A stretch of DNA of 64,000 nucleotides, from the NCBI GenBank assembly GCA_947650365.1, contig OX393549.1:36761335-36825334 (forward strand), written 5' to 3'. Under the pieces are notes generated by a model that ran no database searches, was not told where the DNA came from, and saw only the letters and a program-made list of their open reading frames with translations. Every line of letters begins with the position of its first letter. The stretch's first letter is position 1. This document shows positions 11,676-22,166 of this stretch, piece by piece. Origin of the DNA: Chamaelirium japonicum (Eukaryota; Streptophyta; Magnoliopsida; Liliales; Melanthiaceae). The position numbers and the translations under genes were made by a program.

Positions 11676-13277
11676 ATGTCTAACCAAGCAATGACCCTAA
11701 AAGAATACATGAATCTTACGAGATCAACAAAATATCAAGATCAATCTTCAACAGTAATGACCAACTCACATTCACCCCAAGCAATGACCCTAAAGGAATA
11801 TATGAACCAAACAAGAACCACCAGACATCAAGATTGTACAAACTTTTCAACTGAACAAGAATATCCTGAAAGAAATTTACCAATTAGGAGTTTACATGGC
11901 TATACACAACATAATTCACCATGCTATGATACACATGATTCTAGATGGCAAAATTATCACGATCCTAGATGGCAAAACTTTCAAAATCCAAGTAGGCAAT
12001 ATTATCAAAATTCTAGTTGGCAAAATCATCACGGCTATATTTGGAAAAATGAATCATCTGCAAATAATTTTCAAGAACCTTATGATTATATGCTATCAAA
12101 TGAGGAGACTCTTGAAGAGACACTACAAATGCTCAATCAACTTATGCAGAACTATCAAAGCAATATGCAAGAGCAAATGAATTCTTTTGAAAGAATTGAA
12201 TCACATTTTAATGTCATTAAGGAAGCAATACTTCGAGATCAATCTCAACCTGAGTCTAACTCCGATGAAGATTATGAGGATTATGAGAACACAATTAGTG
12301 TCTCAATAGATAATGAAGTTTATGAGGAGACCAAGATGGACATCTCTATAGAAGATGAACCTGCCAAATCTGATGTTCTTAATCCTTTGGAAGATTGTCC
12401 GAGCAATATTGATGACATTAATACGGATATGATTTTTAAGGATACTAATGATCTCCCATCCAATATTGACGTCATCAATGATGACATTATAGATAGTATA
12501 ATTGATGAAAAAGCCTATGCTCCCCCCTATGATGATGATGAAAGTAATATTCTCCAATCTAGTTTAAATGTTACTAATGATAATAAAATCTATGAGATGA
12601 ATATGATCGACAATCTTATAGAGAACAAGATTCTTCAATCATCTTTTAATGATCCAGTGGAGGCATGCTTAAAAAATTTTGGTGACCCGAACGATGATCT
12701 GACCAATATTATATTTGATGACACCCATGATCTTCCTTATGACATTGATGATGATATGTTTGTTAAAGAACCTAATGCTCTATCAATGAATCCTGAAATT
12801 AATGATATCAAGACTGATCATTTATCCAGTATCGAAAAATCATACAATGACCTACAAATTTTGCCATCTGAGTTTCAACATATATATTTGGGTGAAGAAG
12901 ACACATTTTCTGATTTAATTTTTCCTCAATACATCCAAAATCAAAAAATTCAATTATATAAAATTTTTAAAGATAATATACATGATACCTGGTGGAATAG
13001 GGAGTATAATAATGAATCTTATATTGTTCTATTTGAAAAGAAAAATCATGAAGAACAATATAGGATGAATCATAATAGAATAATGAAGAGTCACGCAGAA
13101 ACATGCCCAAAGTATACTATAGCATATAATTTCTCAATTGTTGACTACTCTCTTTTCTTTTTAAAAATTCCATCTGCTGAAAAACATATTTGTATTATAG
13201 CAGTTAATTTTTTTATTTATTCGCATCTGCTTGTCTTTATTAGTCTGTTTAGTCGCGTTGTTTTTTTTTCCTTGTAG
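11676..13277 (+). CDS. Gag-like protein of the non-autonomous retrotransposon (533 aa)
   Basis: A single ATG-started frame 130 bp after the LTR end. The N-terminus holds a duplicated QAMTLKEYMN motif (residues about 4-13 and 35-44). Next comes a Trp/Gln/Asn/His-rich zone with repeated RWQN or SWQN words, then a predicted coiled coil near residues 145-190 (LEETLQMLNQLMQNYQSN...). The middle is acidic, with Asp/Asn-rich repeats. The last ~30 residues are hydrophobic (IIAVNFFIYSHLLVFISLF). No zinc knuckle, protease DTG or polymerase motif is present. The coiled-coil part resembles the C-terminal region of Athila-type gag, so I infer a role in particle assembly or RNA binding. Function is not proven; the hydrophobic tail may be read-through rather than a membrane anchor. 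Confidence 0.6.
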   Translation: MSNQAMTLKEYMNLTRSTKYQDQSSTVMTNSHSPQAMTLKEYMNQTRTTRHQDCTNFSTEQEYPERNLPIRSLHGYTQHNSPCYDTHDSRWQNYHDPRWQNFQNPSRQYYQNSSWQNHHGYIWKNESSANNFQEPYDYMLSNEETLEETLQMLNQLMQNYQSNMQEQMNSFERIESHFNVIKEAILRDQSQPESNSDEDYEDYENTISVSIDNEVYEETKMDISIEDEPAKSDVLNPLEDCPSNIDDINTDMIFKDTNDLPSNIDVINDDIIDSIIDEKAYAPPYDDDESNILQSSLNVTNDNKIYEMNMIDNLIENKILQSSFNDPVEACLKNFGDPNDDLTNIIFDDTHDLPYDIDDDMFVKEPNALSMNPEINDIKTDHLSSIEKSYNDLQILPSEFQHIYLGEEDTFSDLIFPQYIQNQKIQLYKIFKDNIHDTWWNREYNNESYIVLFEKKNHEEQYRMNHNRIMKSHAETCPKYTIAYNFSIVDYSLFFLKIPSAEKHICIIAVNFFIYSHLLVFISLFSRVVFFSL

Positions 13278-13459
13278 TACTAACATTTTGCAGGAAACGA
13301 GGCTACAATGAACTTATGAGGTACTATCCATCCTTAAAACTTCGTACTTTTATTTTATATACATGTCCTACAAAAAAAAAAAAAAAAAAAAAGCTATCAT
13401 ATAATGTTACCATCTCATGCATGAGCATGTCTAATTCATACATTGAGGACAATGTCTAA

Positions 13460-13477
13460 TTTAAGTTTGGGGGTGTG
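13460..13477 (+). other. Internal polypurine-tract copy
   Basis: TTTAAGTTTGGGGGTGTG is identical over 18 bases to the terminal tract overlapping the right LTR start (15104-15121). It sits 180 bp after the ORF. Confidence 0.6.
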
Positions 13478-13610
13478 ATGTACCTTTTTGCAAAATCCTG
13501 TATGCATTCAATTTCCACAAAATTTTTCTGTTCTTATTTTGAATTTTTTTTTACACAAAAAAAAAAAAATTGTTTTTTTAAAATAATATTAATAATGCAT
13601 CAACTTACGC

Positions 13611-13672
13611 TGTAGTGGGACAGCTCGGCACATACGTCCTGGCGTATGTGTGTCTCGTCTGTAGTCCCCTAC
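13611..13672 (+). ncRNA. Structured RNA motif (shared with copia leader at 40973-41032)
   Basis: An inner stem CACATACG/CGTATGTG (13629-13636 and 13643-13650) is closed by the loop TCCTGG. An outer stem pairs GTAG-T-GGGAC (13612-13621) with GTCCCCTAC (13664-13672), nine pairs with one bulged T. Between them lie AGCTCGG on the 5' side and TGTCTCGTCTGTA on the 3' side. The same internal-loop sequences and two-stem plan occur in the leader of an unrelated copia element in this window. I do not recognise the fold as a known ribozyme or riboswitch. Confidence 0.55.
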
Positions 13673-15103
13673 CAAAACTACAGCGTTCGTATAGAAGTCT
13701 ATAGGAATTTGCATTTGCATATTTTTATTTTCTTATTCATATTTTAGTTTCTTATCGTATTACTTTTGCCTTCCTTTTCGTTCTTTTCGGAAAAAAAAAT
13801 TTTTTTTTTTTTCTATATATATTTAATCTTTATTTCAGGTTTAGTAGTATAATTATATTGTATTCGAATATGACCATAAGGCACCTGGTAATCAAGGTAT
13901 AAAGTCCAAGGATTAGCTAGAAAAAGTATGTCTAATATGGTTCTGACCCTTAGTAACCTTTTAGAGATTGTCAAAACAAACTAGACTTGACTTTCACTTC
14001 ACATCTGGCTTACACCTCTAGGGTCTAGATTCAAAACTTTCTTATCACCTAATAGTCACTTGGAGTCCTGATGAACCATGCGGATCTGATTCACTTGGTT
14101 TGAAAAAAAAAATATCATTAGAAAAGCGACCAGTGAATTCTAAGGTATAGCGGAAAGGGCTACCTATTAGCATGGTCTAGGACCTAATTATGTAAAATTC
14201 TTAACCTGTATGCCCTAGTATGAGTGAAGCCTGGTCGATAGGGTTATGAGAATGATCCTATGGATGCAGAGCGAATCAAATATAAAGGCAACATGAAGAT
14301 GGCTACCTAACTCATGAGAGCGTTGGCAGCGTGTCATGGGCATAGAGTGCAGCTGGCATGGTACAAGTTAGGAAGGGATATATAATTAGATCCAGAAAAA
14401 ATGAGACCGAAAAAAAAAAAAAAAAAAAGAAAAAAAAAAGAAAAAAAAAAGAAGGAAAAAGAAAAGGAAAATGGTGTGAAAGCCGTCGTTATAAACAATG
14501 TGGGGAAACTGGAATATCACATATAAAGCCGAAAGGTATTAAGGTGAATATCCACAACTCTCACTAGCCTGTCTAGATTAGCTGGTTTTGACTCAGGTTC
14601 TAAGGTCGACTTTGACCGTTCTAGGAGACTGTTAGAATGTTATGAATGTAGAGAACCAAACCCCCAGTTGTGTTTAGCCCAGACAACACCGTGCACTCGA
14701 GCATAGTTGACCTTGATCTTTTCTAACGGGAAACTAATAGTTAGAACCTAAAGTGCTTACTTCGAAAGCCGAAGCTTGGGCTAGATACCTTGTGAGTCTT
14801 GTGCCTTAGAAATTCTATTTTTGAGTACTTTTTAATTATTCTACGAAACCGAATTTTCTTATTTCTTATTTATATTTTCAAAAAAAAATAAAAAAGTTTG
14901 AATTTTGTGGTTAGATTCACTGCAAACCCTCACGAGACGAAACTCGTCCACTGGGGTAACCCAGGGGTTTAAAGGCTTGTTGCACGTGCTAAGTGCAATC
15001 GCGATTCCTGCGAAAGTGAGTTAAATTATTTTTTTTTTATTATTTTTTTTATTTTTATTATTTTTCTAGTCTATTTTATTTGCTTTCTCAAGGACGAGAA
15101 AGA

Positions 15104-15119
15104 TTTAAGTTTGGGGGTG
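15104..15119 (+). other. Polypurine tract
   Basis: TTTAAGTTTGGGGGTG directly precedes the right LTR, as needed for plus-strand priming. Confidence 0.8.
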
Positions 15120-17543
15120 TGTTGAGCGTCCATTTGGTGCGATTTATCCTTTCTTTTTCATGCACATAGCGTCACTTTGCTACGTAAAACTTTCATAATG
15201 CACGTAAACTGCATGAGTCTCTTTGCACCACGATATAGTAGACTCTCATACGAACCCAACGGTATATTGGTTCGCTCTCATACATTGCATGCATGAAAGA
15301 TACAGAGCCTCATAGTCCAAATTATCCTTTTATCGATAATCGCGTTTGAATCTGATAAGCGTCATCTCATCTGTGTTTTTCAGGGAATTGATCCGGTTTT
15401 CGATGCAGTCAGCTCAAAGACTTCATGACCAAGCCATGGATATTCTCACGATAATTTGACGGAGGCTGTACAGCTCGTTTGGAGGCTTATTCTGAAGAAC
15501 GATGAAAACGGACAATTGCAATGAGTCGGATGAGAGAAGACTTTAACTGAGCCGATGCAATGCATGATACGAACTGGAAGAGGACTACAGACATACAAAT
15601 AGGCGATGATGGGTTTGATGATGGATTCGGATTACGATGACCAAAGCCTACTCAAGTTTCCCGCATGATCCCATTACGCTTGAACCCAGTTGTACCTATT
15701 CGACTCCTACGTGACAAACCCAAGCCCAACTCCGCAACAACCCCATGCATGCAACCTAGCCGCGCAGCCCATCTCTAGAGCTGATCTCATCCATTGCCTA
15801 AAATCAATCACAGCCATCCGTTGCGAACCAGCTGCACCAGATCACAGCATGGCCCAAACCCATGTATGCACCTAATTACAGCCATCCGTTTCCTCTCCCT
15901 TACACCCACCGTCCGATCCCAACTACCTCTTCTGTGGTCCCATGCATGCAGTCCATTACACCAAACCCAGCGGCCCAGCTCCTCTCTCTCTCTACAAGAC
16001 CGGACCGAAACCCATGCGAGCCGAACTTCTTTCTCTCTCTTCCTATTTTCTCTCTCTAGGCCGCACGTCTCTCTCTCTCCTCCTGGTTTTTCTCCCCCCG
16101 AAACCCTCTCTCTCGGTTCCGCTCTCTCTCTATCTCGTCCGTCCAACCCAGCCGATCACCCACTCCGGGTTTCTCTCTCAGCCCAAATCGAGCCCCCTAT
16201 TTTCTCTCTCTAAAATCCAGTCGGATTCCCTCCCCCTACCGGACTTCTCTCTCTCTCTCTTGCCTTTCTCTACCCAACCGAACTTCCCTCTTTCTCTCTC
16301 CTCCCATGCACGTCAACTCTCTCAACCGAACGGCTCTCTTTCTCTTTCCTTTCTTTCAATCTTTCCTTATCTCTCTCTAGTCCGAATTCTCTTTCTCTCT
16401 ATCCTATATAGGGGAGGGCTCGGGTAAACTAAAGGGAGGGAGGTTTTGGACGAAAATCATCCACCACTAGAGGGGGGACGACCGAACCAACCATCCACCA
16501 CCTTAGCTCCCACCACTTAGGACCGAAGCCATCATCTTCTCCTTCATCTTCCACCATTCACGACCAAACCCGAAACCCTAATCCTCCACATCCGAGCCGC
16601 CATCGCACCATCGTTCGAGCCGTCATCCGTCATCCGTACCATCGAAGCCGTGCCGCAGCCGAGTCGAAGTGAAGGAGCATCGATCGGAGAGGAGGACAAC
16701 GAAGAGCAAAAGCGTATTCCGAGAATGATCTGTATCTTGCTCTTCCCTTCCCTTACTTTTGATGTAATGCAACTCATGATGAACTAAACATATTGCTAAG
16801 GCTTAGATGAAACCCCGGTTATAAATATTATTTAGGTTTATTTTATGTGATCTATGCCAATGCACTTTAATGTTTTATGCGATTCAATTCTTAATTAATT
16901 GATGATTCAATTTGCTCTCACAATCCATGCCATGTATGTTTTGTAGTTAGCGCTATAATTGATCGTCATGCAATTAGGCCTATTTTAATCGAATAATTAA
17001 AACCCAGATCTTGCATGCTTAACTCAGACATCGGATGCTCTGCTCATGTGCTTTGATCCGTTGTGCTTAACCTAGATGTGTGATGCTTCGTTTTATTACA
17101 TATGCTTGAATTGAATCCAATATTAGAAAATCATATTTAGAGCCTAACGATCACATCCTCGAGTCGAGCACGGGAATCGTATTCCCGCATGCTACTCGTT
17201 TGTATAGATCATTCTGAATAAACCTAGTAATATGGATAACCGAGGTGGATTCGAATGCCTTAGTACCTTCTCCACTTGAAACTCGACTTACCGTAACTAG
17301 CTTGTTTTTCTTTCTTTAATTAATTCGTTTTTAATCTCAAAACAATCAACTCCCATTAAACTACCTTTTAAAGTAATTTAGATTAAATAGTTAATAACTC
17401 TAGATTAGATAGTTCCCTCATTAGCAATCCCTGTGGGATCGACCTCGTAATACGTACCGCTCCTACAAAGCGATTCGTGCACTTGCGAGTTATAATTTAG
17501 ATCAAATTAAAGCCTTAATTTAGGATTAGTTTAGATCGCATCA
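15120..17543 (+). repeat. 3' LTR of the 8.4-kb element
   Basis: 2424 bp. It differs from the left LTR by about six substitutions and a 7-bp insertion near 15608. Confidence 0.92.
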
Positions 17544-17599
17544 ATCAATATTAGTGAAGATCATCTCAGCACCTCAAGGAAATAAGAGCAATTATTTTG

Positions 17600-17916
17600 T
17601 CAAATAGCAGGAGAGGGCAAAGAAGGATGTCAAGTAAGTTTTTAGAGTATTGCAATGCTGATTTGCAATAGTACGAGGGTCGTCGCATTTTTGGCAGCTG
17701 AATGTGTTTAAAGACATCATGACAGTCTATATCATAATGTACAACATGATTATCGAAGATAAACAAGATCTTTACTTCAACCTCAACTTCCACTTCATTG
17801 ATGTGATGCTAACTATAGAAGCTTTCCACGAGCATACGGTGCCTCTAATAAAGTTCATCCATAACCATCATCGGATCAAAAACATAGAAACTAATGATTA
17901 TATATCTTCAGAATAA
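17600..17916 (+). pseudogene. PIF/Harbinger transposase, broken C-terminal fragment
   Basis: The frame containing 17704 reads VFRVLQC, stop, FAIVRGSSHFWQLNVFKDIM and then YIIMYNMIIED. This matches the end of the DDE nuclease domain of plant PIF/Pong transposases, which typically have ERAFGVLQ.RFAIVRGPARFW...DIM..C.I.HNMI.ED. Stop codons at 17635-17637 and 17659-17661 and loss of everything upstream show it is dead. It lies just outside the right end of the 8.4-kb element, which inserted next to or into the old transposon. Confidence 0.65.
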
Positions 17917-18148
17917 TTTGATAGAGTATTTGTGGTAACTTAAAGAATCTCTACTTGAAAATTAAGTTTTTTTTAATATTTAATTTAATTATCTCGAACT
18001 TTTTCAAGTTATTGTATGTGCTTTTAATTTCAATAATAAAAGTTGTTTTATTGAATGCCAAAGAGTTCACTATTTAATACAATCTACTAAAAATTATATA
18101 ATTAAAGGAACTCAAGAAAATCACAACCATAATTAAAACTACAAGAAA

Positions 18149-18626
18149 CTACAACTCAAAGAAATCATAATCCTTTTGAGTTCTAATCTCAGCCTTGAAC
18201 AGTTCACAGTACTCTCGTTCTGCTTGCGAGAGCCTCCTGAGGTCCTTCATCATGAATACATCATCTGATTTATGTTGCTTCTGTGCTTTCTTTTGAAGCT
18301 CGGCCCATGCATGTATCTTTTCAACTTCTACCATAGACTCGCTTTCGGTATCTGTATCCCTTCTCTCCTTTCTTTTGTTACTGAACTTATCCATATTCAT
18401 CTTGAGCCATATAAAATGTGTCCTTGAATAGGTTGGAGGCAGAGTCGCTACTTCCTTTGTCGATTACCACCTGACCCTTGTACTTTCTCGCCAACTTTAA
18501 TGCCTTCTTCTCCTCCAGCCTTTGCATCACGGTTGAGTCATCATTTGAGTCACTCCCGAGACTCATAACATCAGGGGTTGCTATAGAGGAGGTGTTTGAC
18601 GAGGAATCAGATTCCCTCCCCTTCAT
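18149..18626 (-). pseudogene. PIF/Harbinger accessory (Myb/SANT-like) protein, C-terminal remnant
   Basis: Two minus-strand frames (18626-18387 and 18400-18149) join across a one-base frameshift near 18400. They encode an acidic Ser-rich linker, then a Lys/Glu/Gln-rich helix and a tail DLRRLSQAEREYCELFKAEI. This is the layout of the C-terminus of the DNA-binding accessory protein of PIF/Pong elements (SSxx..P...M.RKxAK then a coiled helix ending ..L....Y.......I). Convergence with the transposase fragment at 17600-17916 supports a single dead Harbinger element. The N-terminal Myb domain is missing; a solo LTR inserted at 18721 may have broken it. Family assignment is by pattern only. Confidence 0.5.
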
Positions 18627-18758
18627 CGGTTTTGTCCGTACTTGATAAAATGATTGTGTTTATGCGTCCATTTCTGTTGATATTGCAACGACACTCAGTA
18701 ATGCACGAGTTTGAAGGCCTTGTGGGTGCAAATTTTGGCAGAAGTCTACAAACCGCGG

Positions 18759-19100
18759 GACCCACCAGCCCTGCCTGGCGGGCCCACGAAGACTACCGCA
18801 GGACCCACCGGCCCTGCCTAGGGGGCCCACGAAGACTACCGCGGGACCCACCAGCCCTGCCTGGCGGGCCCACGAAGGCTACCACGGGACCCACCAGCCC
18901 TGCCTGGCGGGCCTACGAAGGCTACCGCGGAACCCACCAGCCCTGCCTGGCGGGCCAATGAAGACTACCGCGGGACCCACCAGCTCTGCCTGGCGGGCCC
19001 ACGAAGACTACCGCGGAACCCACCAGCCCTGTCTGTGGAATCCCCAAAGATAACAGTGGGACCCACCGGCCCTGTCTGGAGAATCCCCCGGATTTCCTCC
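18759..19100 (+). repeat. 43-bp minisatellite, about 8 units, in the solo LTR U3
   Basis: Units begin GGACCCACCAGCCCTGCCTG and continue with a GGGCCCACGAAGACTACC-like part. The last two units are more diverged. The array ends about 10 bp before the TATA box. Confidence 0.9.
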
Positions 19101-19110
19101 CAGGAAATCC

Positions 19111-19119
19111 TATAAATAG
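19111..19119 (+). promoter_or_regulatory. TATA box of the solo LTR
   Basis: TATAAATAG lies just downstream of the minisatellite. Confidence 0.6.
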
Positions 19120-19608
19120 CAGAGCTTTCAGAAGTAAAGGGATCGAATTTTCCAGAGCAAGTTTCCAGATCCCAGTTCAAAATCTAGAAGAGAAGATCAG
19201 TGCCATCATCTGATATCTGATTTCAGAAATTAGAGCTCTGGAATTTCCAGCTTTCCCATCCTTCAACTCTCCTCGATCTTCTTCTTGTCTCTGAAGAGAT
19301 CGGAGAAACTTCAGTGACACTCGGCCTGTCGAGGTCACTTCGAGCCAAGTGATAGTGAATTCGGGTTGCTCCCTATAGCACGGAGACGTAGGCTTTGGCT
19401 GAACTCCGAGATCACCTCTCGTGTTAACTTTCTCTGATTGCATCTCTCTTTGTTTGCATACCTAAAGAGCTAACTCGAAGTCACTAAGGCATCAGCCTTC
19501 AAGCATACCCTCTAACCAACTGATCGACCAACGATCTTCGACTCAACTTCAATTGACTGGTGAGGTGAAGTCTTCGGATCGGCATGAAGATTTTTCCCCC
19601 ACAGGCCT

Positions 19609-20610
19609 AATGATAGAGATCATTGTAAAGAAGTTTTGCTTCTGCTAGTTGTATAAATAATTTAAAACCATAGATGACACGATTAATTATAAAAACACAC
19701 GCTAAATATTTACCTGATCAACAAGTATGGTAACGGATCTCAGTCGTCTTTTAATTTGGCTCACGCAGATCGACAGTTGAATGATCAATCATCAGTTTAT
19801 CGTTTAGTTTTAGATCTATTAGGTCGTACACTGGGTATTGTACTTGGTGTAATAATAAAAAAGTCTTGTCCAAAAATAAAATCGTGTTTGATCAGTATTT
19901 TGGATCACTTCTTGGGTCGTGTTGAGCTATACAGACACTAGCAGTCTATCCTCGAGGATGGTCTGGTTTTCTCTGCGCTTATAAGGCTTCTTCTTCCTAG
20001 TGGCCGATACTTGTTCGAATGGTGTCTCCTCTTGTATCACATGCTCCTTCTCTAGAGATCGGGAACATCAGGTTCCCATTGACTATATTGTCACTCATGT
20101 ATGGGTTGAAGGCTATTGGAGTTTAGTCCCACATCGGCTAGCTGGCTGGGTAGTGTTGTCTTTATATACCCTTTGTGGACCTCCCATTATGACCTAGTTT
20201 TTGGGATGTGAGGGTATCTAACATGGTTTTGGAGCATGTTTGACCAATGTCCGTTATGCCGAGTGGGAGCCTACCCACATGACAAGAACTGGATGAAACT
20301 GGCCTGCATGTAAGGTGGGTGTTGGAGTTTAGTCTCACATTGGCAAGCGGGTTAGGCAGTGCCATCTTCCTATACTTAATACTCGATGTGGACCTCCCTT
20401 TACGACTTAGGTTTTTGGGTGTGAGGGTATCTAACAAAGGCCGATTCTTCACTGGTGAGAAGTTGTGTGTAGGAGAAGTTTTGATACCGATTCATGTAGT
20501 TTGTAGGTGAGTGAGAGAAGTCACAAACTGATTCGTAATTGGATGAGAGAGTGCAGAATGGGGTATTTAAAGGTTTTCTGAATTTTTTTGCATTTTTTTT
20601 TTTAAAAAAA
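19609..20610. other. Gene-less stretch with two USE-like repeats
   Basis: No gene. About 20113-20216 and 20320-20436 are diverged direct copies of one another. Each has a GTCCCACATCG-like upstream sequence element (20126-20136 exact; 20332-20342 with changes) followed by a TATA-like run (20161 and about 20371). See findings. Confidence 0.5.
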
Positions 20611-21205
20611 GGGACTTAGTGATAGGTCCCTGACAAGAGATTGGTACGGTGAAAAGGATAGACAACAAGACAGTTTTGCACCAAGTTCCTCTCGAAAAAG
20701 ATGCATTTAGAGGAAATCCCTTCATTGACTTTTCTCTTTTTTAAATGACAAAACTATCCCTAATACTAAAATCACAAATGTTACTCTTCACTGCAGCAAT
20801 GAGTAATAATATGCAATCGTTACTCTTTATTTTCAAATTGTTACTCTTTGATACAATGAAATCACTCTAGCAAAAAAGAAATAGAAATCTCAATAAAAAA
20901 AAATTGAAGAGTAACAATTGCTACAATGGTAGCAAAGAGTAACAATTCAGTGATAAAAGAGAACAATTGCTACTGTAATTTCAATGTAGCAATTTTTTAA
21001 AAAAAAAAATTGCTACATTGAAATCACATTAGCAATTGTTACTCTTATATTATTGAATTATTACTCTTTATGTGATTTTTCTATACAACTCTGTAGAGGG
21101 GTGAAATGAACATTTTCCAAACGGAATGACTTATAGCTAAACCATCTTGTTGTCTGTTTTATCGCTAAATAAATTTCTTGTCAGAGACCTATCGCTAATA
21201 ACCCC
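20611..21205. mobile_element. MITE with ~60-bp terminal inverted repeats
   Basis: The left end GGGACTTAGTGATAGGTCCC and the inverted right end (GGGGTTATTAGCGATAGG) match through TGACAAGA and GACAACAAGA. The interior is AT-rich with repeated GTTACTCTTT words. No clear target duplication because the flanks are A-rich. Confidence 0.65.
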
Positions 21206-22166
21206 AAAAGAATTAACCTATTTTTTAATTTAAAAAAAAATCACAAACATTCAAATTAGGGCAACGGTTATATTTTTTTTATCGTTGCAAACGGTTATAC
21301 ACTATATCGTTGCCCCCAAACCTATAAAAAAAAACTAGATGTTGGGCAAGCAACAATCAAGAGGAAAAAAAAAGGACTTGGACGTGTTGATTTATATAAG
21401 CACGTAAATTTTAGCATAAAGGTTATGGGGTCCACTTCTACAGAGGCTCTAGAGGAGCTCTGTCAAATGCGGAGGCCATTGAAGCTCCTGAGCGGGTGGA
21501 AACCATTTCTCCTGTCACATATGCCTTCAAAGCAGTGCTTTGAAAATAGAAGGGCGGTTCAACCGATTTGGACCGGAATCTGAACATGTTTCGGTTCGGT
21601 CTTTAAATAAATCGGTTTGTATGTTAACTCAGGAATCAAACATTGCCATTGAAGAATTTAGTAAATATTTACTTCAAATAACCATATTTTCATACGGTTC
21701 AAATAATTGAACCACCGGTTTGAACTGATTTGGACCAAACCGGATGCCTTTCGGTTCGTCTTTTGGTCCGGTTTTGAAAACACTGCTTCGGAGCAGTGCT
21801 CGGAGACTATTTGGGTTTGGAGTGCCACGTATGTCATGGGAGGGGCACTATTATTGATGCTCTTAGCTTGAGCAATACGACAAAATTGATAGCCCTTTAG
21901 GGAAAAATCTTATCCTGTCCCCCAAACCGTATCCAAAAGAACAATACTTGGCTGCTCGGCCCGAAGATAGAACAGCGTGCTTGGGCTAATGTGGCAACAC
22001 ATGATATGCCTTAAAAGTGGGGCCCTGTCCGTACGAAAGTATACTATCATTTTTATATTTTGAAAGATAAGTATATTATCACTTGAAGACATATAAACCC
22101 ACTTTATCCTATACTTTTATTACTATGAGGCCCACATTTATGACCTATCAACTACTGCCACCTCAG
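21206..22166. other. Gene-less stretch
   Basis: It includes a short hairpin-like repeat near 21258-21315 (GGGCAACGGTTATA and inverted GTTGCCCCC) and the MITE at 21533-21785. Nothing else is recognisable. Confidence 0.5.
21533..21785. mobile_element. hAT-type MITE
   Basis: The left end CAGTGCTTTGAAAA and the right end TTTTGAAAACACTG are flanked by CTTCAAAG (21525-21532) and CTTCGGAG (21786-21793), which match 6 of 8. The interior is rich in CCGGTTT and CGGTTCGG words. Confidence 0.65.

Larger units (their letters stand above)
13278..15119 (+). other. Non-coding internal region with structured elements
   Basis: No gene. It contains homopolymer A and T tracts, an internal copy of the polypurine tract (13460-13477), the stem-loop motif at 13611-13672, and A-rich runs near 14407-14460. 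Its length and lack of frames fit a region kept for RNA function or as relics of pol. Confidence 0.6.
9129..17543 (+). mobile_element. Complete non-autonomous LTR retrotransposon, 8.4 kb
   Basis: Two long direct repeats, TGTTGAGCG...GCATCA, bound the element, with the 5-bp target duplication ATCAA at 9124-9128 and 17544-17548. A tRNA-Asp-type primer-binding site follows the left LTR and a polypurine tract precedes the right LTR. The only sizeable frame is 11676-13277; no protease, reverse transcriptase, RNase H or integrase is present. The primer-binding site and ORF style suggest a derivative of the Athila/Tat branch of Ty3/gypsy that must use enzymes from another copy. By eye the LTRs differ by six substitutions and one 7-bp indel, so the insertion is young. 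Confidence 0.92.
18721..19603 (+). mobile_element. Solo LTR with 5-bp target duplication
   Basis: TGTGGGTGC...CCCCCACA, 883 bp, is flanked by the perfect 5-bp repeat GGCCT (18716-18720 and 19604-19608). No internal region is attached, so it arose by LTR-LTR recombination. It has a TATA box (19111-19119) preceded directly by the 43-bp repeats. The segment GGAGACGTAGGCTTTGGC is shared with the LTR at 28030-28619. Confidence 0.85.

Noticed and set aside
13611-13672. Hammerhead, twister or hairpin ribozyme identity for the shared motif
   Set aside because: The conserved CUGANGA/GAAA core of the hammerhead and the core words I know of the others are absent.
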